Shown here piece by piece: positions 1 to 5,408 of a stretch of DNA of 10,198 nt. Below the pieces are notes generated by a model, which was given only the letters and a program-made list of their open reading frames with translations, searched no databases and had not been told where the DNA came from. Both the position numbers and the translations under genes were made by a program. Source of the DNA: an uncultured bacterium (GTDB taxonomy: Bacteria > Patescibacteria > ABY1 > SG8-24 > 2-12-FULL-60-25); NCBI GenBank assembly GCA_937863195.1, contig CALMET010000095.1, positions 1 to 10,198 of the forward strand, written 5' to 3'. The stretch's first letter is position 1, and the number at the start of each line of letters is the position of its first letter.

Positions 1-561
1 GAAGCCTTCTTTCATGCGATGGACCTGGTTCGACGGGGTACAAAAGTCAATTACTTTCTGCCCCACACAACGATGGCGTTAGATCGACGATTCGAGCTCT
101 GGAAGCCCGATTTCGGTGGCAAGTACCCCGACCTACGTGGGTACCTCACCGACGAGCTCTGGAACAAGCTTCTCGATAAAGCCTTTACGACCGAGATCTT
201 CGATCTCGACGGCAAGGCGCTCAATGCCAGTCACAGAGAGCTCATTGAAGCACGTGATCTCGTTACTGAATCTGACCCACGGTGGGGCGCGATGTACCTG
301 ATCACTCGCCTCTTTGAGGCAACGGTTGTACATGTCGCTTGGCATCACCCAACAACACGCCGCGAGATCGAACGTGAAGTAGGTGCCGAAGGTGGCAAGG
401 AGCTCCGTAAACGCGAGCAGCTCGCCATCGAACAAGCCATCGACTCTTACCAGCGATGGAGGCGCTTATTCGATTCACTCGAAGATGAGACTGAAACTAG
501 CTCTCCGCGGCCGGTTGCAAAACGGACACCTGTCCTGCAACTGATACGCGGCGGCAAGTGA
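1..561 (+). CDS. Hypothetical protein, 5'-truncated; tandem paralogue of the next gene
   Basis: I do not recognise this family. The frame is open from base 1, so the ATG at 19 is probably internal. The six codons before it (EAFFHA) continue an ungapped alignment with residues 57-90 of the downstream gene, both segments ending in DRxFxLW. Further shared blocks are YLT(D/E)E, a VH.A(W/Y)HH..TR..IE segment, a Lys/Arg-rich helix, and a tail of SPRP followed by a hydrophobic stretch and GGK. The clustered histidines could bind metal, but nothing shows an enzymatic motif. No signal peptide or membrane segment is visible in the part present. The predicted fold is mainly helical and charged, so the protein is probably cytoplasmic. 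It ends with TGA six bases before a strong terminator hairpin, which makes it the last gene of its transcript. Coding is fairly certain; function is unknown. Confidence 0.8.
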   Translation, partial: EAFFHAMDLVRRGTKVNYFLPHTTMALDRRFELWKPDFGGKYPDLRGYLTDELWNKLLDKAFTTEIFDLDGKALNASHRELIEARDLVTESDPRWGAMYLITRLFEATVVHVAWHHPTTRREIEREVGAEGGKELRKREQLAIEQAIDSYQRWRRLFDSLEDETETSSPRPVAKRTPVLQLIRGGK

Positions 562-566
562 ACCTG

Positions 567-595
567 CGCCCTCTCTAGCAATAGAGGGGGCGTTT
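567..595 (+). terminator. Intrinsic terminator after the first gene
   Basis: An 11-bp stem (567-577 with 582-592, one G-T wobble) is closed by a GCAA tetraloop and followed by TTT. It begins six bases after the stop codon. The T-tract is short (TTTCAATT), but the stem is long and GC-rich. Confidence 0.8.
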
Positions 596-598
596 CAA

Positions 599-625
599 TT
601 GACAGAGATGCCAGGTATTGATAAT
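599..625 (+). promoter_or_regulatory. Sigma-70-type promoter for the second gene
   Basis: A perfect TTGACA (599-604) lies six bases after the terminator stem. GATAAT (620-625, 5/6 to TATAAT) is the best -10 hexamer but leaves a short 15-bp spacer. With a 17-bp spacer the -10 would be TAATCC, preceded by a TGn extension. The -35 is convincing; the exact -10 is uncertain. The start codon is about 30 bases downstream. Confidence 0.55.
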
Positions 626-655
626 CCATAACAGCTCTTTCTTCTCGGAGGTAGG

Positions 656-1393
656 ATGATTAAAACCAAACCGGTCTACGCTAACTGGATGAATACCGCT
701 GAACAATTCGATCGCCATTTTGGCCACGATGCAGCGACATCCAATCTCTGCGGTCCCTGTTCGCAATCGACGCTCTATCTCGTCGAGGCTCACGACGACG
801 CACATCTCGCGACCGCTGCGGTCGAATCCGTATTTGCCGCGTGGCGAATGATCGTGAGCAATACGTCTTCAGATCAGTTTTCGCGGCATGAGAATGCCCA
901 AGCCGATCGAGAGTTCGTTCTGTGGATGGCGGCCATCAAGTCCATGGACGATGCGTGGATGGACAAACATTATCGCTATCTCACCGAAGAGATGCGTTTC
1001 ATGTATCTCACCGCCCATTTCACCAGGGTCACTGAGTCCTTGCCTGTAGGCGCGGCCTCCCGGCACTATAATGATCTGTTGTATCAATCAGAGCGGCATC
1101 GTCCAAGCTTAAAAAGTTGGGCCGCTCTGCAGATTGGTCTGAGGATTTACGAAGATGCCCTCGTGCATCTCGCCTATCACCATCGACCAACGCGCATGAT
1201 CATCGAAAAGCCGATTCAAGGCGCGAAGAATGTCGCGAAAAGAAAAGAGCTTTATGCCCAAGCCAAAATCCATTCGAGAACCATGCATGATCACTGCATG
1301 AAGATCTTGCACGATGACTCTGCGCCGACGAGCCCACGCTCGCCAAGACCAGGTCCAAAGCTCAGCGTTATCATGGGCGGCAAGCGCTTGTGA
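656..1393 (+). CDS. Hypothetical protein, tandem paralogue of the preceding gene
   Basis: A 245-residue protein of unrecognised family. The ATG at 656 is supported by a GGAGG ribosome-binding site (647-651, four bases before the start) and by the promoter upstream. From about residue 57 to the end it aligns with the preceding gene: DREFVLW (84-90), YLTEE, the histidine cluster VHLAYHHRPTR, a basic helix, and an SPRP...GGK tail. The first 56 residues have no visible counterpart because the paralogue is cut by the window edge. They contain CGPC (32-35) followed by His-rich sequence. CGPC recalls the thioredoxin active site, but the expected thioredoxin fold context (preceding strand, cis-Pro) is not seen, so metal binding or chance is as likely. 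No membrane segment or signal peptide is visible. The gene is transcribed alone and converges on thrS. Its role is unknown. Confidence 0.85.
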   Translation: MIKTKPVYANWMNTAEQFDRHFGHDAATSNLCGPCSQSTLYLVEAHDDAHLATAAVESVFAAWRMIVSNTSSDQFSRHENAQADREFVLWMAAIKSMDDAWMDKHYRYLTEEMRFMYLTAHFTRVTESLPVGAASRHYNDLLYQSERHRPSLKSWAALQIGLRIYEDALVHLAYHHRPTRMIIEKPIQGAKNVAKRKELYAQAKIHSRTMHDHCMKILHDDSAPTSPRSPRPGPKLSVIMGGKRL

Positions 1394-1403
1394 CCAGACA
1401 GAA

Positions 1404-1435
1404 CGGCCCACCAGTACTCCTGGTGGGCCGATTTT
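1404..1435 (+). terminator. Intrinsic terminator between convergent genes
   Basis: A perfect 11-bp GC-rich stem (1404-1414 with 1420-1430) with a 5-base loop is followed by ATTTT on the plus strand, ten bases after the stop of the second gene. It also lies just downstream of thrS. In that direction it is followed by TTCTGTC, so it would be weaker for thrS, but it may serve both. Confidence 0.85.
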
Positions 1436-1451
1436 CATTCTGTTCTTTTTG

Positions 1452-3251
1452 CTATGCGAGACGCTTATCGTTTTCTTCAGTCGCGTTTGCGATGAAGTCT
1501 TTTTTACTCATAGCTACTTGATCTTGCTGACCGCGAATACGTACCGTGAGATCGCCGCCTTCAACTTCTTTATCGCCCACTACGAGCATACGTGGATATT
1601 TCATCTTTTCAGCATTACGGATTTTTTTGCCAACAGATTCGGTTGAATCATCAACGGTCACACGAAATCCTTCAGCTTCAAGCTCTTTTGCAAGTGTATG
1701 TGCGAAGTCCGCGTGTCGGTCTGCCACCGGCAAAATCGCGATCTGCGTCGGCGCAAGCCAAAGCGGAAACGATCCGGCATAGTGCTCGATCAAGACACTC
1801 ATGAAGCGCTCAATCGAACCCATGATCGCACAGTGAATCATGAGGACACCTTCTTTTTCACCTGCTTCATTCACACAATTCAAGCCAAAGTTTTTTGGTT
1901 GATTGAAGTCGAGCTGAATCGTAGCGACTTGGTGAGGACGGCCAATCGAATCTTTGGCCATGAAGTCGATTTTTGGACCATAGAAGGCCGCTTCGCCCAC
2001 GCCGTCCGTCCATTCGAGACCTTTCTCTTCGAGAATAGCTTGAAGGGAGGCTTCGGCCTTATCCCAATCTTCAGCACTGCCAAGATATTTTTGCGGATTC
2101 TCTGGATCACGGCGAGAGAGACGAGGCTTCAAATCAAAGCCAAAGGTATTGTAGAATTTCTGAATGACGTCCCAGATTTTTTCGGCCTCATCCCCTACTT
2201 GTGAAACGCGGCAAAAGACATGAGCATCGTCTTGCGTAATCGAGAGCACACGAGATAAGCCAGAAAGTTCGCCCGATTGCTCGTCACGATACACCATGGT
2301 CGTTTCAGCATAGCGTACGGGCAATTCGCGGTATGAGCGTTGTTCGCTCGCATAAATCTGCGCGTGATGAGGGCAGTTCATCGGCTTCATCGCAAAGACA
2401 TGCTCGTCGCGCGTATGAATTTTGAAGAGATCGTCTGCATACTTCGCCCAGTGGCCTGAAGTCTCGTACAAATCTTTTTTCGTAATGTGTGGGATGGTCA
2501 CGCGCTGAAAGCCATGAGGCTTACGCAAACTCCACACGAAGTCATTGAGTAATTCGCGCATGATGGTGCCGCGAGGCGTCCACAATGGCAAACCAGGACC
2601 AACGAGATCAGAGAAGATAAACAAACCAAGCTCTTTGCCGACTTTACGATGGTCGCGTTTTTCAGCTTCGGCCATCATGAATTCGTAGTCCTTTAACTCT
2701 TGCTCGGTTGCAAAGCAAAGACCGTAAATACGCGTCATTTGCGGGTTCTCGGCCTTGCCGCGCCAATACGCACCAGCGACTTTATTCAATTTGAAAACAC
2801 CAATTTCATTTGCCGTTGTGACATGAGGCCCACGGCAAAGATCCACAAAGTCACCCGTGCGATACACGGTAATCGAGCCGATATTTTGCGGATCAATGTC
2901 TTGGGCTTCTTCAACGTTGACTTTTGTTGTGCCCTTCGTTTTTAAATCGTTGAGCAATTCAACCTTGAACGTTTGGCCGAGCTCGGTGAAAAGTTTAATA
3001 CCTTCGTCGAGCGTGATTTCTTCACGAGTGAAGGCCGGCTTCTCATTAGTGATGCGGCGCATCTCTTTTTCAATCACCTTCAAATCTTCGTCGGTAATAG
3101 GGCGACCGGCATCAACGTCATAGTAAAAACCATGCTCAATCGCCGGGCCAACCCCAAGCTTCGCTTCAGGAAAGAGGCGTTTGAGGGCGGCAGCCATGAC
3201 ATGAGCCGCGCTGTGGCGGCGAGTTTCAATTGGGTAGGATTGGGAGGACAT
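1452..3251 (-). CDS. thrS: Threonyl-tRNA synthetase lacking the TGS domain
   Basis: This cytoplasmic class II synthetase charges tRNA-Thr with threonine. At 599 residues it begins directly in the editing domain. HSAAH (His13, His17) and CRGPH (Cys139, His143) form the usual HxxxH plus CxxxH site that clears Ser-tRNA-Thr. The catalytic core follows: motif 2 with YRDE (321-324) and TQDDAH, motif 3 with GSIERF (Arg482), and zinc ligands Cys293, His344 and His473. The anticodon-binding domain runs from about residue 500 to the end. E. coli ThrRS is 642 residues with an N-terminal TGS domain of about 60, which is absent here. The frame is open upstream for only about 31 codons and has no ATG, GTG or TTG, so the domain is not hidden by a wrong start. 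The ATG at 3251 has no Shine-Dalgarno sequence and follows a T7 tract. The residue after His473 is Cys where I would expect Arg (HRAI in E. coli). The leader appears to carry a T-box-like regulator. Confidence 0.97.
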   Translation of the reverse strand: MSSQSYPIETRRHSAAHVMAAALKRLFPEAKLGVGPAIEHGFYYDVDAGRPITDEDLKVIEKEMRRITNEKPAFTREEITLDEGIKLFTELGQTFKVELLNDLKTKGTTKVNVEEAQDIDPQNIGSITVYRTGDFVDLCRGPHVTTANEIGVFKLNKVAGAYWRGKAENPQMTRIYGLCFATEQELKDYEFMMAEAEKRDHRKVGKELGLFIFSDLVGPGLPLWTPRGTIMRELLNDFVWSLRKPHGFQRVTIPHITKKDLYETSGHWAKYADDLFKIHTRDEHVFAMKPMNCPHHAQIYASEQRSYRELPVRYAETTMVYRDEQSGELSGLSRVLSITQDDAHVFCRVSQVGDEAEKIWDVIQKFYNTFGFDLKPRLSRRDPENPQKYLGSAEDWDKAEASLQAILEEKGLEWTDGVGEAAFYGPKIDFMAKDSIGRPHQVATIQLDFNQPKNFGLNCVNEAGEKEGVLMIHCAIMGSIERFMSVLIEHYAGSFPLWLAPTQIAILPVADRHADFAHTLAKELEAEGFRVTVDDSTESVGKKIRNAEKMKYPRMLVVGDKEVEGGDLTVRIRGQQDQVAMSKKDFIANATEENDKRLA

Positions 3252-3258
3252 AAGAAAT

Positions 3259-3285
3259 AAAAAAAGCGCACAAAGTGTTTCGCTC
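3259..3285 (-). terminator. Attenuator-like terminator in the thrS leader
   Basis: On the minus strand GAGCG (3285-3281) pairs with CGCTT (3268-3264, ending in a G-T pair). After a 3-base AAA bulge, CAC pairs with GTG around a TTT loop, and a T7 tract (3265-3259) follows. The 5' arm shares GAG (3285-3283) with the 3' strand of antiterminator helix A1, so the two structures cannot fully form together. The tract ends eight bases before the thrS ATG. It therefore lies in the leader and would block thrS unless read through. The bulge makes it a weak to moderate terminator. Confidence 0.55.
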
Positions 3286-3376
3286 AGGCCCCATGGGGAT
3301 GGGGGGTTCCACCTGAGTTCCCCGACGTATGTCGGGACACTTCATTTCTTGAATTTTCGGCGCCGGTTGGTGAAGT
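3259..3376 (-). promoter_or_regulatory. T-box-like leader of thrS (candidate tRNA-Thr-sensing riboswitch)
   Basis: Read on the minus strand, CTCAGG (3317-3312) pairs with CCTGAG (3288-3283), and CCCCAT (3304-3299) pairs with ATGGGG (3294-3289) around a CCCC loop. Between the two helices the 5' strand has a 7-base bulge, TGGAACC (3311-3305). This is the T-box antiterminator architecture: the UGGN bulge that pairs with the NCCA end of uncharged tRNA, flanked by helices A1 and A2. A 6-bp hairpin CCCGAC/GTCGGG (3336-3331 with 3326-3321) sits just upstream, where Stem III normally lies. A canonical long Stem I is not visible. Only a short helix ACTTCA/TGAAGT (3376-3371 with 3344-3339) is available, with Thr codons ACC at 3371-3369 and 3367-3365. 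The antiterminator shape is seen directly; tRNA-Thr sensing and Stem I identity are inferred. An open frame overlaps the upstream half, which is a competing explanation for that part. Confidence 0.6.
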
Positions 3377-3389
3377 CGGAGATAGAGAC

Positions 3390-3418
3390 AGCATGCCAAA
3401 AATGCCCCTGGCCGTCAA
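3390..3418 (-). promoter_or_regulatory. Candidate thrS promoter
   Basis: TTGACG (3418-3413, 5/6) is followed after 17 bases by CATGCT (3395-3390), preceded by TGG, an extended -10 TGn. The -10 hexamer itself is poor (3/6). Support comes from position: the -35 begins seven bases after a terminator stem, as in two other gaps of this window. Transcription would start near 3383, giving a leader of about 130 bases. Confidence 0.4.
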
Positions 3419-3444
3419 TAAAATACCCCGGCAGAGAGCCGGGG
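3419..3444 (-). terminator. Terminator-like hairpin after the zinc-ribbon gene
   Basis: A perfect 7-bp stem CCCCGGC/GCCGGGG (3444-3438 with 3432-3426) with a TCTCT loop is followed on the minus strand by TATTTTA. It starts 21 bases after the TGA stop of the upstream gene. If that gene really continues in another frame, this palindrome would instead fall inside coding sequence, where it would encode RPGSLPG. Confidence 0.6.
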
Positions 3445-3465
3445 CGGTACACACCTGTTGCGCGA

Positions 3466-3936
3466 TCAGTAATCGAGGCAACAGTCAGACTGGGTTTCGA
3501 CTCGAGAGCCATTTTCTTTGCGCTCGAACATGCGGTTACACGCTCTGCAGGTGCAGCGCTCTCGGCGTTGTTCATCGGTAACGCCATTAAGCATAAGCGA
3601 TTCGCCCGTCGCGAGCTCCAATGCCTCGACCATAGGAAGGCACAACAAGCAACGATCTTCTTCTGCGGTGAGTGCGACGATGGCTCGCGCGATGGTTGAC
3701 CGCGCCATGGCGACATCACCGTGACATCCCTTGCAGTGCAATAGCTCTTGAGCCACTGCTGCCGCCACGAGATGCGTATTACGCGCATACTCTGGCCATT
3801 GCGTCACACGCTCAAAATGCGGTGACGGCGACCACGAATAGCGCAAGAGATACAACACGTCTTTGATCTCTGGGATACTAGGTATCTGAGGACGATAGGC
3901 CAGACGGATACCCGATTGTAAAAACGCTTGCTCCAC
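3466..3936 (-). CDS. Small Cys-rich zinc-ribbon-like protein of unknown function
   Basis: I do not recognise the family. I choose the GTG at 3936 because GGAGG lies five bases before it. The frame extends further up to a TTG at 4011, but that part overlaps the apparent promoter and leader. The 156 residues contain Cys pairs CKGC (68-71), CLLC (96-99), CTCRAC (128-133) and a terminal DCCLDY (151-156). These resemble two zinc ribbons, the first formed by the first two pairs. In the second, the fourth ligand is missing because a Tyr sits where a Cys would complete CxxC. That makes the C-terminus look truncated, and protein-like sequence continues in another frame downstream. No membrane segment or signal peptide is visible, so the protein is probably cytoplasmic. 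It is flanked by terminators on both sides and so is probably transcribed alone. Binding of nucleic acid or metal is possible but unproven. Confidence 0.7.
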   Translation of the reverse strand: MEQAFLQSGIRLAYRPQIPSIPEIKDVLYLLRYSWSPSPHFERVTQWPEYARNTHLVAAAVAQELLHCKGCHGDVAMARSTIARAIVALTAEEDRCLLCLPMVEALELATGESLMLNGVTDEQRRERCTCRACNRMFERKENGSRVETQSDCCLDY

Positions 3937-3941
3937 GGTTT

Positions 3942-3946
3942 CCTCC
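3942..3946 (-). promoter_or_regulatory. Ribosome-binding site that decides the GTG start
   Basis: GGAGG on the minus strand lies five bases upstream of the GTG at 3936-3934. The more upstream in-frame starts (TTG at 4011, ATG at 4005) have no such sequence and begin within or next to a TTGACA hexamer. Confidence 0.65.
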
Positions 3947-3955
3947 AAATGTTCA

Positions 3956-3975
3956 TTCGCCTTTTTTTTGGCGAA
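3956..3975 (-). other. Leader hairpin with an eight-A loop
   Basis: On the minus strand TTCGCC (3975-3970) and GGCGAA (3961-3956) form a 6-bp stem around eight A residues. It lies between the candidate promoter and the GGAGG site, so it would be in the 5' untranslated leader if the GTG start is right. Its role is unknown. If translation began further upstream, the A8 run would be a slippery tract within the gene. Confidence 0.35.
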
Positions 3976-3982
3976 GGCGAGT

Positions 3983-4011
3983 ATTTGGCCACAACTTTGA
4001 GCCATTGTCAA
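3983..4011 (-). promoter_or_regulatory. Candidate promoter of the zinc-ribbon gene
   Basis: A perfect TTGACA (4011-4006) is followed after 17 bases by CCAAAT (3988-3983), preceded by TGG (extended -10). The -10 hexamer matches only 3/6. The -35 lies three bases after the terminator stem of the preceding transcript. Transcription would start near 3976, upstream of the GGAGG and the GTG start. Confidence 0.4.
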
Positions 4012-4013
4012 TC

Positions 4014-4044
4014 ATAAAACCAGGCGATAGACGCCTGGTTTTAT
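4014..4044 (-). terminator. Intrinsic terminator ending the envelope cluster
   Basis: A perfect 13-bp stem (4014-4026 with 4032-4044), with a GC core and A/T flanks, surrounds a 5-base loop. The minus-strand 3' arm ends in TTTTAT, giving the U-tract. It begins two bases after the stop of the 433-residue gene. The A-tract on the other side means it could also work in the plus direction. Confidence 0.88.
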
Positions 4045-4046
4045 TG

Positions 4047-5348
4047 CTACTCAACCGTGAGATTAATACGGTCTTTAAGGGTTGGGATGGTATCGAGCCA
4101 TTGAGGCTTGATGTCGATCGTAACGGATTCGACACCGTCTACGGCTTTTAAGAGCGCTTCTGCTTCTGATTTGGATTTGCCTGTGATGACCGACGATTGC
4201 AGTAACGGACTTTGAGGACTCAAGCGATACTGCGCATCAGCACTAACACGAATGGTCGCTGTCTCTGAGCTTGGATCTGAGCTCTCAAGCGCATAGGTCG
4301 TGCTCCCCATATCGGCAGGAACGAACTCGCGACCTTGAGGGACACGCTCTTTCATACGCGAACGAATGAGCGACTGCATGTCTTCTTGGGTATAGTAGAT
4401 GATAGTAACATCAAGCTTTACCGAAGTAAGAAAGGACTCGGTGAGCTGGCCGATCGTGACATTGCTTTTCTTTTCGATGACATTGTAGACAACGATTGGC
4501 TGCAACGCTTCGCGATTCGCGATGTCGGCGGTGAGTGCATCGGTCGCCTTTTTTAAGACAGCTTCAATCAGTTGCTTTTCGGCACGATCGATATCCGCAA
4601 AGGTTACTGGCTTGCCTTTGCCCGTAGCTACGATAGGCGTCGTAGGTATTGCAGGAGCTGCTTGAGCAGATTCAACCGTACCACGCGGGACGGCAGTAAA
4701 GGCGACTTCTGAAACGCCATAAATATGCTTTTGCAAGTCAATATAGAGACCAGGGATAGTGAAGTTTGATGGGCCGATGGCGAAGTCTGCGCCAGGCTTA
4801 TCGGCATAGACGTCTACGGTGACAGATCCACCTGATGGTACGGTGATGGTTTTATCAATGCGGTAGAGCTTGCCGTCCGCCGTTAATAAACGTGTCGTCT
4901 TCACGAGAGGCTGGTCTTTTGAATACTTATTGAAGATTTTTACCTTGCCGCGGGCAATCACCTCTTGATTCACAACGGGCGGAGGAGTTACTGGCTGTAC
5001 CGGAGTCGTGGTTGGTGTGGTTGGGACGGCTACATCTTCGCCACTGTCACCCATGACCTGAAACTCTTGGGTACGATCAAAGACACCCTGCAATACACGG
5101 CCTGGGATCTGGCCCGCGCGAGGCGTTTTAGAAACTTCAACAACGCCGTCCATTCTGAGGCTTTCTTTTTTGACACGAACAACCACATCAGCCCTTACCG
5201 AGGTCAACCACAAGACCAAGGTAATAATCACCACGGTTAATGCGAGAAAAACGTAGGCAATCTTACGATAGACGTTGGTACGCGCATTTACAGAGAATGA
5301 TGGGGTTGAAATATGGACTGCGCCTGGACGCCGTCTTGGAGGGTGCAT
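4047..5348 (-). CDS. Membrane-anchored protein with a baseplate-J-like domain
   Basis: The protein has 433 residues. A short basic cytoplasmic head (1-28) precedes one membrane helix (about 30-51), so the rest should be outside the membrane. A Pro/Thr-rich linker (about 108-126) leads to a beta-rich segment from about 132 to 220, with FNKYSKDQPLVKTTRLLTADG and, near its end, DFAIGPSNFTIPG. It resembles the baseplate J/gp47-like domain found in many patescibacterial surface proteins; I make that assignment from memory and hold it at moderate confidence. A second Pro/Thr linker (about 225-245) and a larger alpha/beta region follow. The C-terminal block (GKSKSEAEALLKAVDGVESV, then an aromatic and Pro-rich motif) looks like a conserved end domain. 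No catalytic motif is seen. The ATG at 5348 has no Shine-Dalgarno sequence, and an extended -10 lies so close that the mRNA may be nearly leaderless. It is the last gene of the envelope cluster and is probably structural. Confidence 0.85.
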   Translation of the reverse strand: MHPPRRRPGAVHISTPSFSVNARTNVYRKIAYVFLALTVVIITLVLWLTSVRADVVVRVKKESLRMDGVVEVSKTPRAGQIPGRVLQGVFDRTQEFQVMGDSGEDVAVPTTPTTTPVQPVTPPPVVNQEVIARGKVKIFNKYSKDQPLVKTTRLLTADGKLYRIDKTITVPSGGSVTVDVYADKPGADFAIGPSNFTIPGLYIDLQKHIYGVSEVAFTAVPRGTVESAQAAPAIPTTPIVATGKGKPVTFADIDRAEKQLIEAVLKKATDALTADIANREALQPIVVYNVIEKKSNVTIGQLTESFLTSVKLDVTIIYYTQEDMQSLIRSRMKERVPQGREFVPADMGSTTYALESSDPSSETATIRVSADAQYRLSPQSPLLQSSVITGKSKSEAEALLKAVDGVESVTIDIKPQWLDTIPTLKDRINLTVE

Positions 5349-5359
5349 AGTTATCTAGC

Positions 5360-5368
5360 AGTATACCA
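5360..5368 (-). promoter_or_regulatory. Extended -10 promoter for the baseplate-J-like gene
   Basis: On the minus strand TGG TATACT (5368-5360) matches the extended -10 TGnTATAAT in all but one base. No good -35 is found at the normal distance. The expected start of transcription, 6-7 bases on, is near 5353, leaving only about five bases before the ATG. Confidence 0.55.
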
Positions 5369-5372
5369 CAGT

Positions 5373-5402
5373 TTATCCACTTCTTCGGGCGACTTATCCA
5401 CC
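5373..5402 (+). repeat. Two DnaA-box-like direct repeats in the promoter region
   Basis: TTATCCAC occurs at 5373-5380 and 5394-5401, followed by T and C respectively. Each is 8/9 to the DnaA box TTATCCACA. The starts are 21 bp apart, two helical turns, so both sites face the same side of the DNA. A much weaker copy, TATACCACA at 5362-5370, overlaps the -10. The repeats fill most of the 60-base gap before the gene, and the first falls in the promoter spacer. Binding by DnaA or another repressor is an inference. Confidence 0.4.
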
Positions 5403-5408
5403 ACTTTC

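Larger units (their letters stand above)
3342..3474 (-). other. Possible frameshifted C-terminal extension of the zinc-ribbon gene
   Basis: One base out of frame from the upstream gene, this stretch is open and reads like genuine protein. It contains YRPGSLPGYFIDGQGHFWH and ends in a basic tail, RRRKFKK, followed by TGA at 3344-3342. A +1 shift near 3470 would join it to the DCCLD end of the zinc-ribbon frame. No start codon with a ribosome-binding site was found for it as a separate gene. It overlaps the candidate terminator, the thrS promoter and the start of the thrS leader, so either this coding reading or part of that regulatory reading is wrong. Confidence 0.3.

Noticed and set aside
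749..760. CGPC in the second plus-strand protein as a thioredoxin active site
   Set aside because: No surrounding thioredoxin fold features are visible, and the rest of the protein belongs to a different, mostly helical family.
1314..1646. Plus-strand open frame spanning the terminator and the end of thrS
   Set aside because: It overlaps a strong terminator hairpin and two well-supported genes; it is a shadow frame.
3080..3344. thrS leader peptide attenuation, from an ATG at 3345-3343
   Set aside because: The frame is not rich in Thr codons and runs deep into thrS out of frame, so it does not resemble a classical attenuator peptide.
3466..3468. Reading this TGA as a sense codon (glycine code of Gracilibacteria/Absconditabacteria)
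   Set aside because: Read-through gives an implausible sequence with another stop soon after, and TGA ends several other genes here at natural points beside terminators.
3475..3788. Upstream half of a 148-codon minus-strand open frame overlapping the zinc-ribbon gene
   Set aside because: Its composition is Arg/Ser-rich and unlike a folded protein, while the other frame has ordered Cys pairs. Only its last 40 residues look protein-like.
5349..5408. The DnaA-like boxes as a replication origin
   Set aside because: Only two good sites, no AT-rich unwinding region, and no dnaA, dnaN or rpmH nearby.
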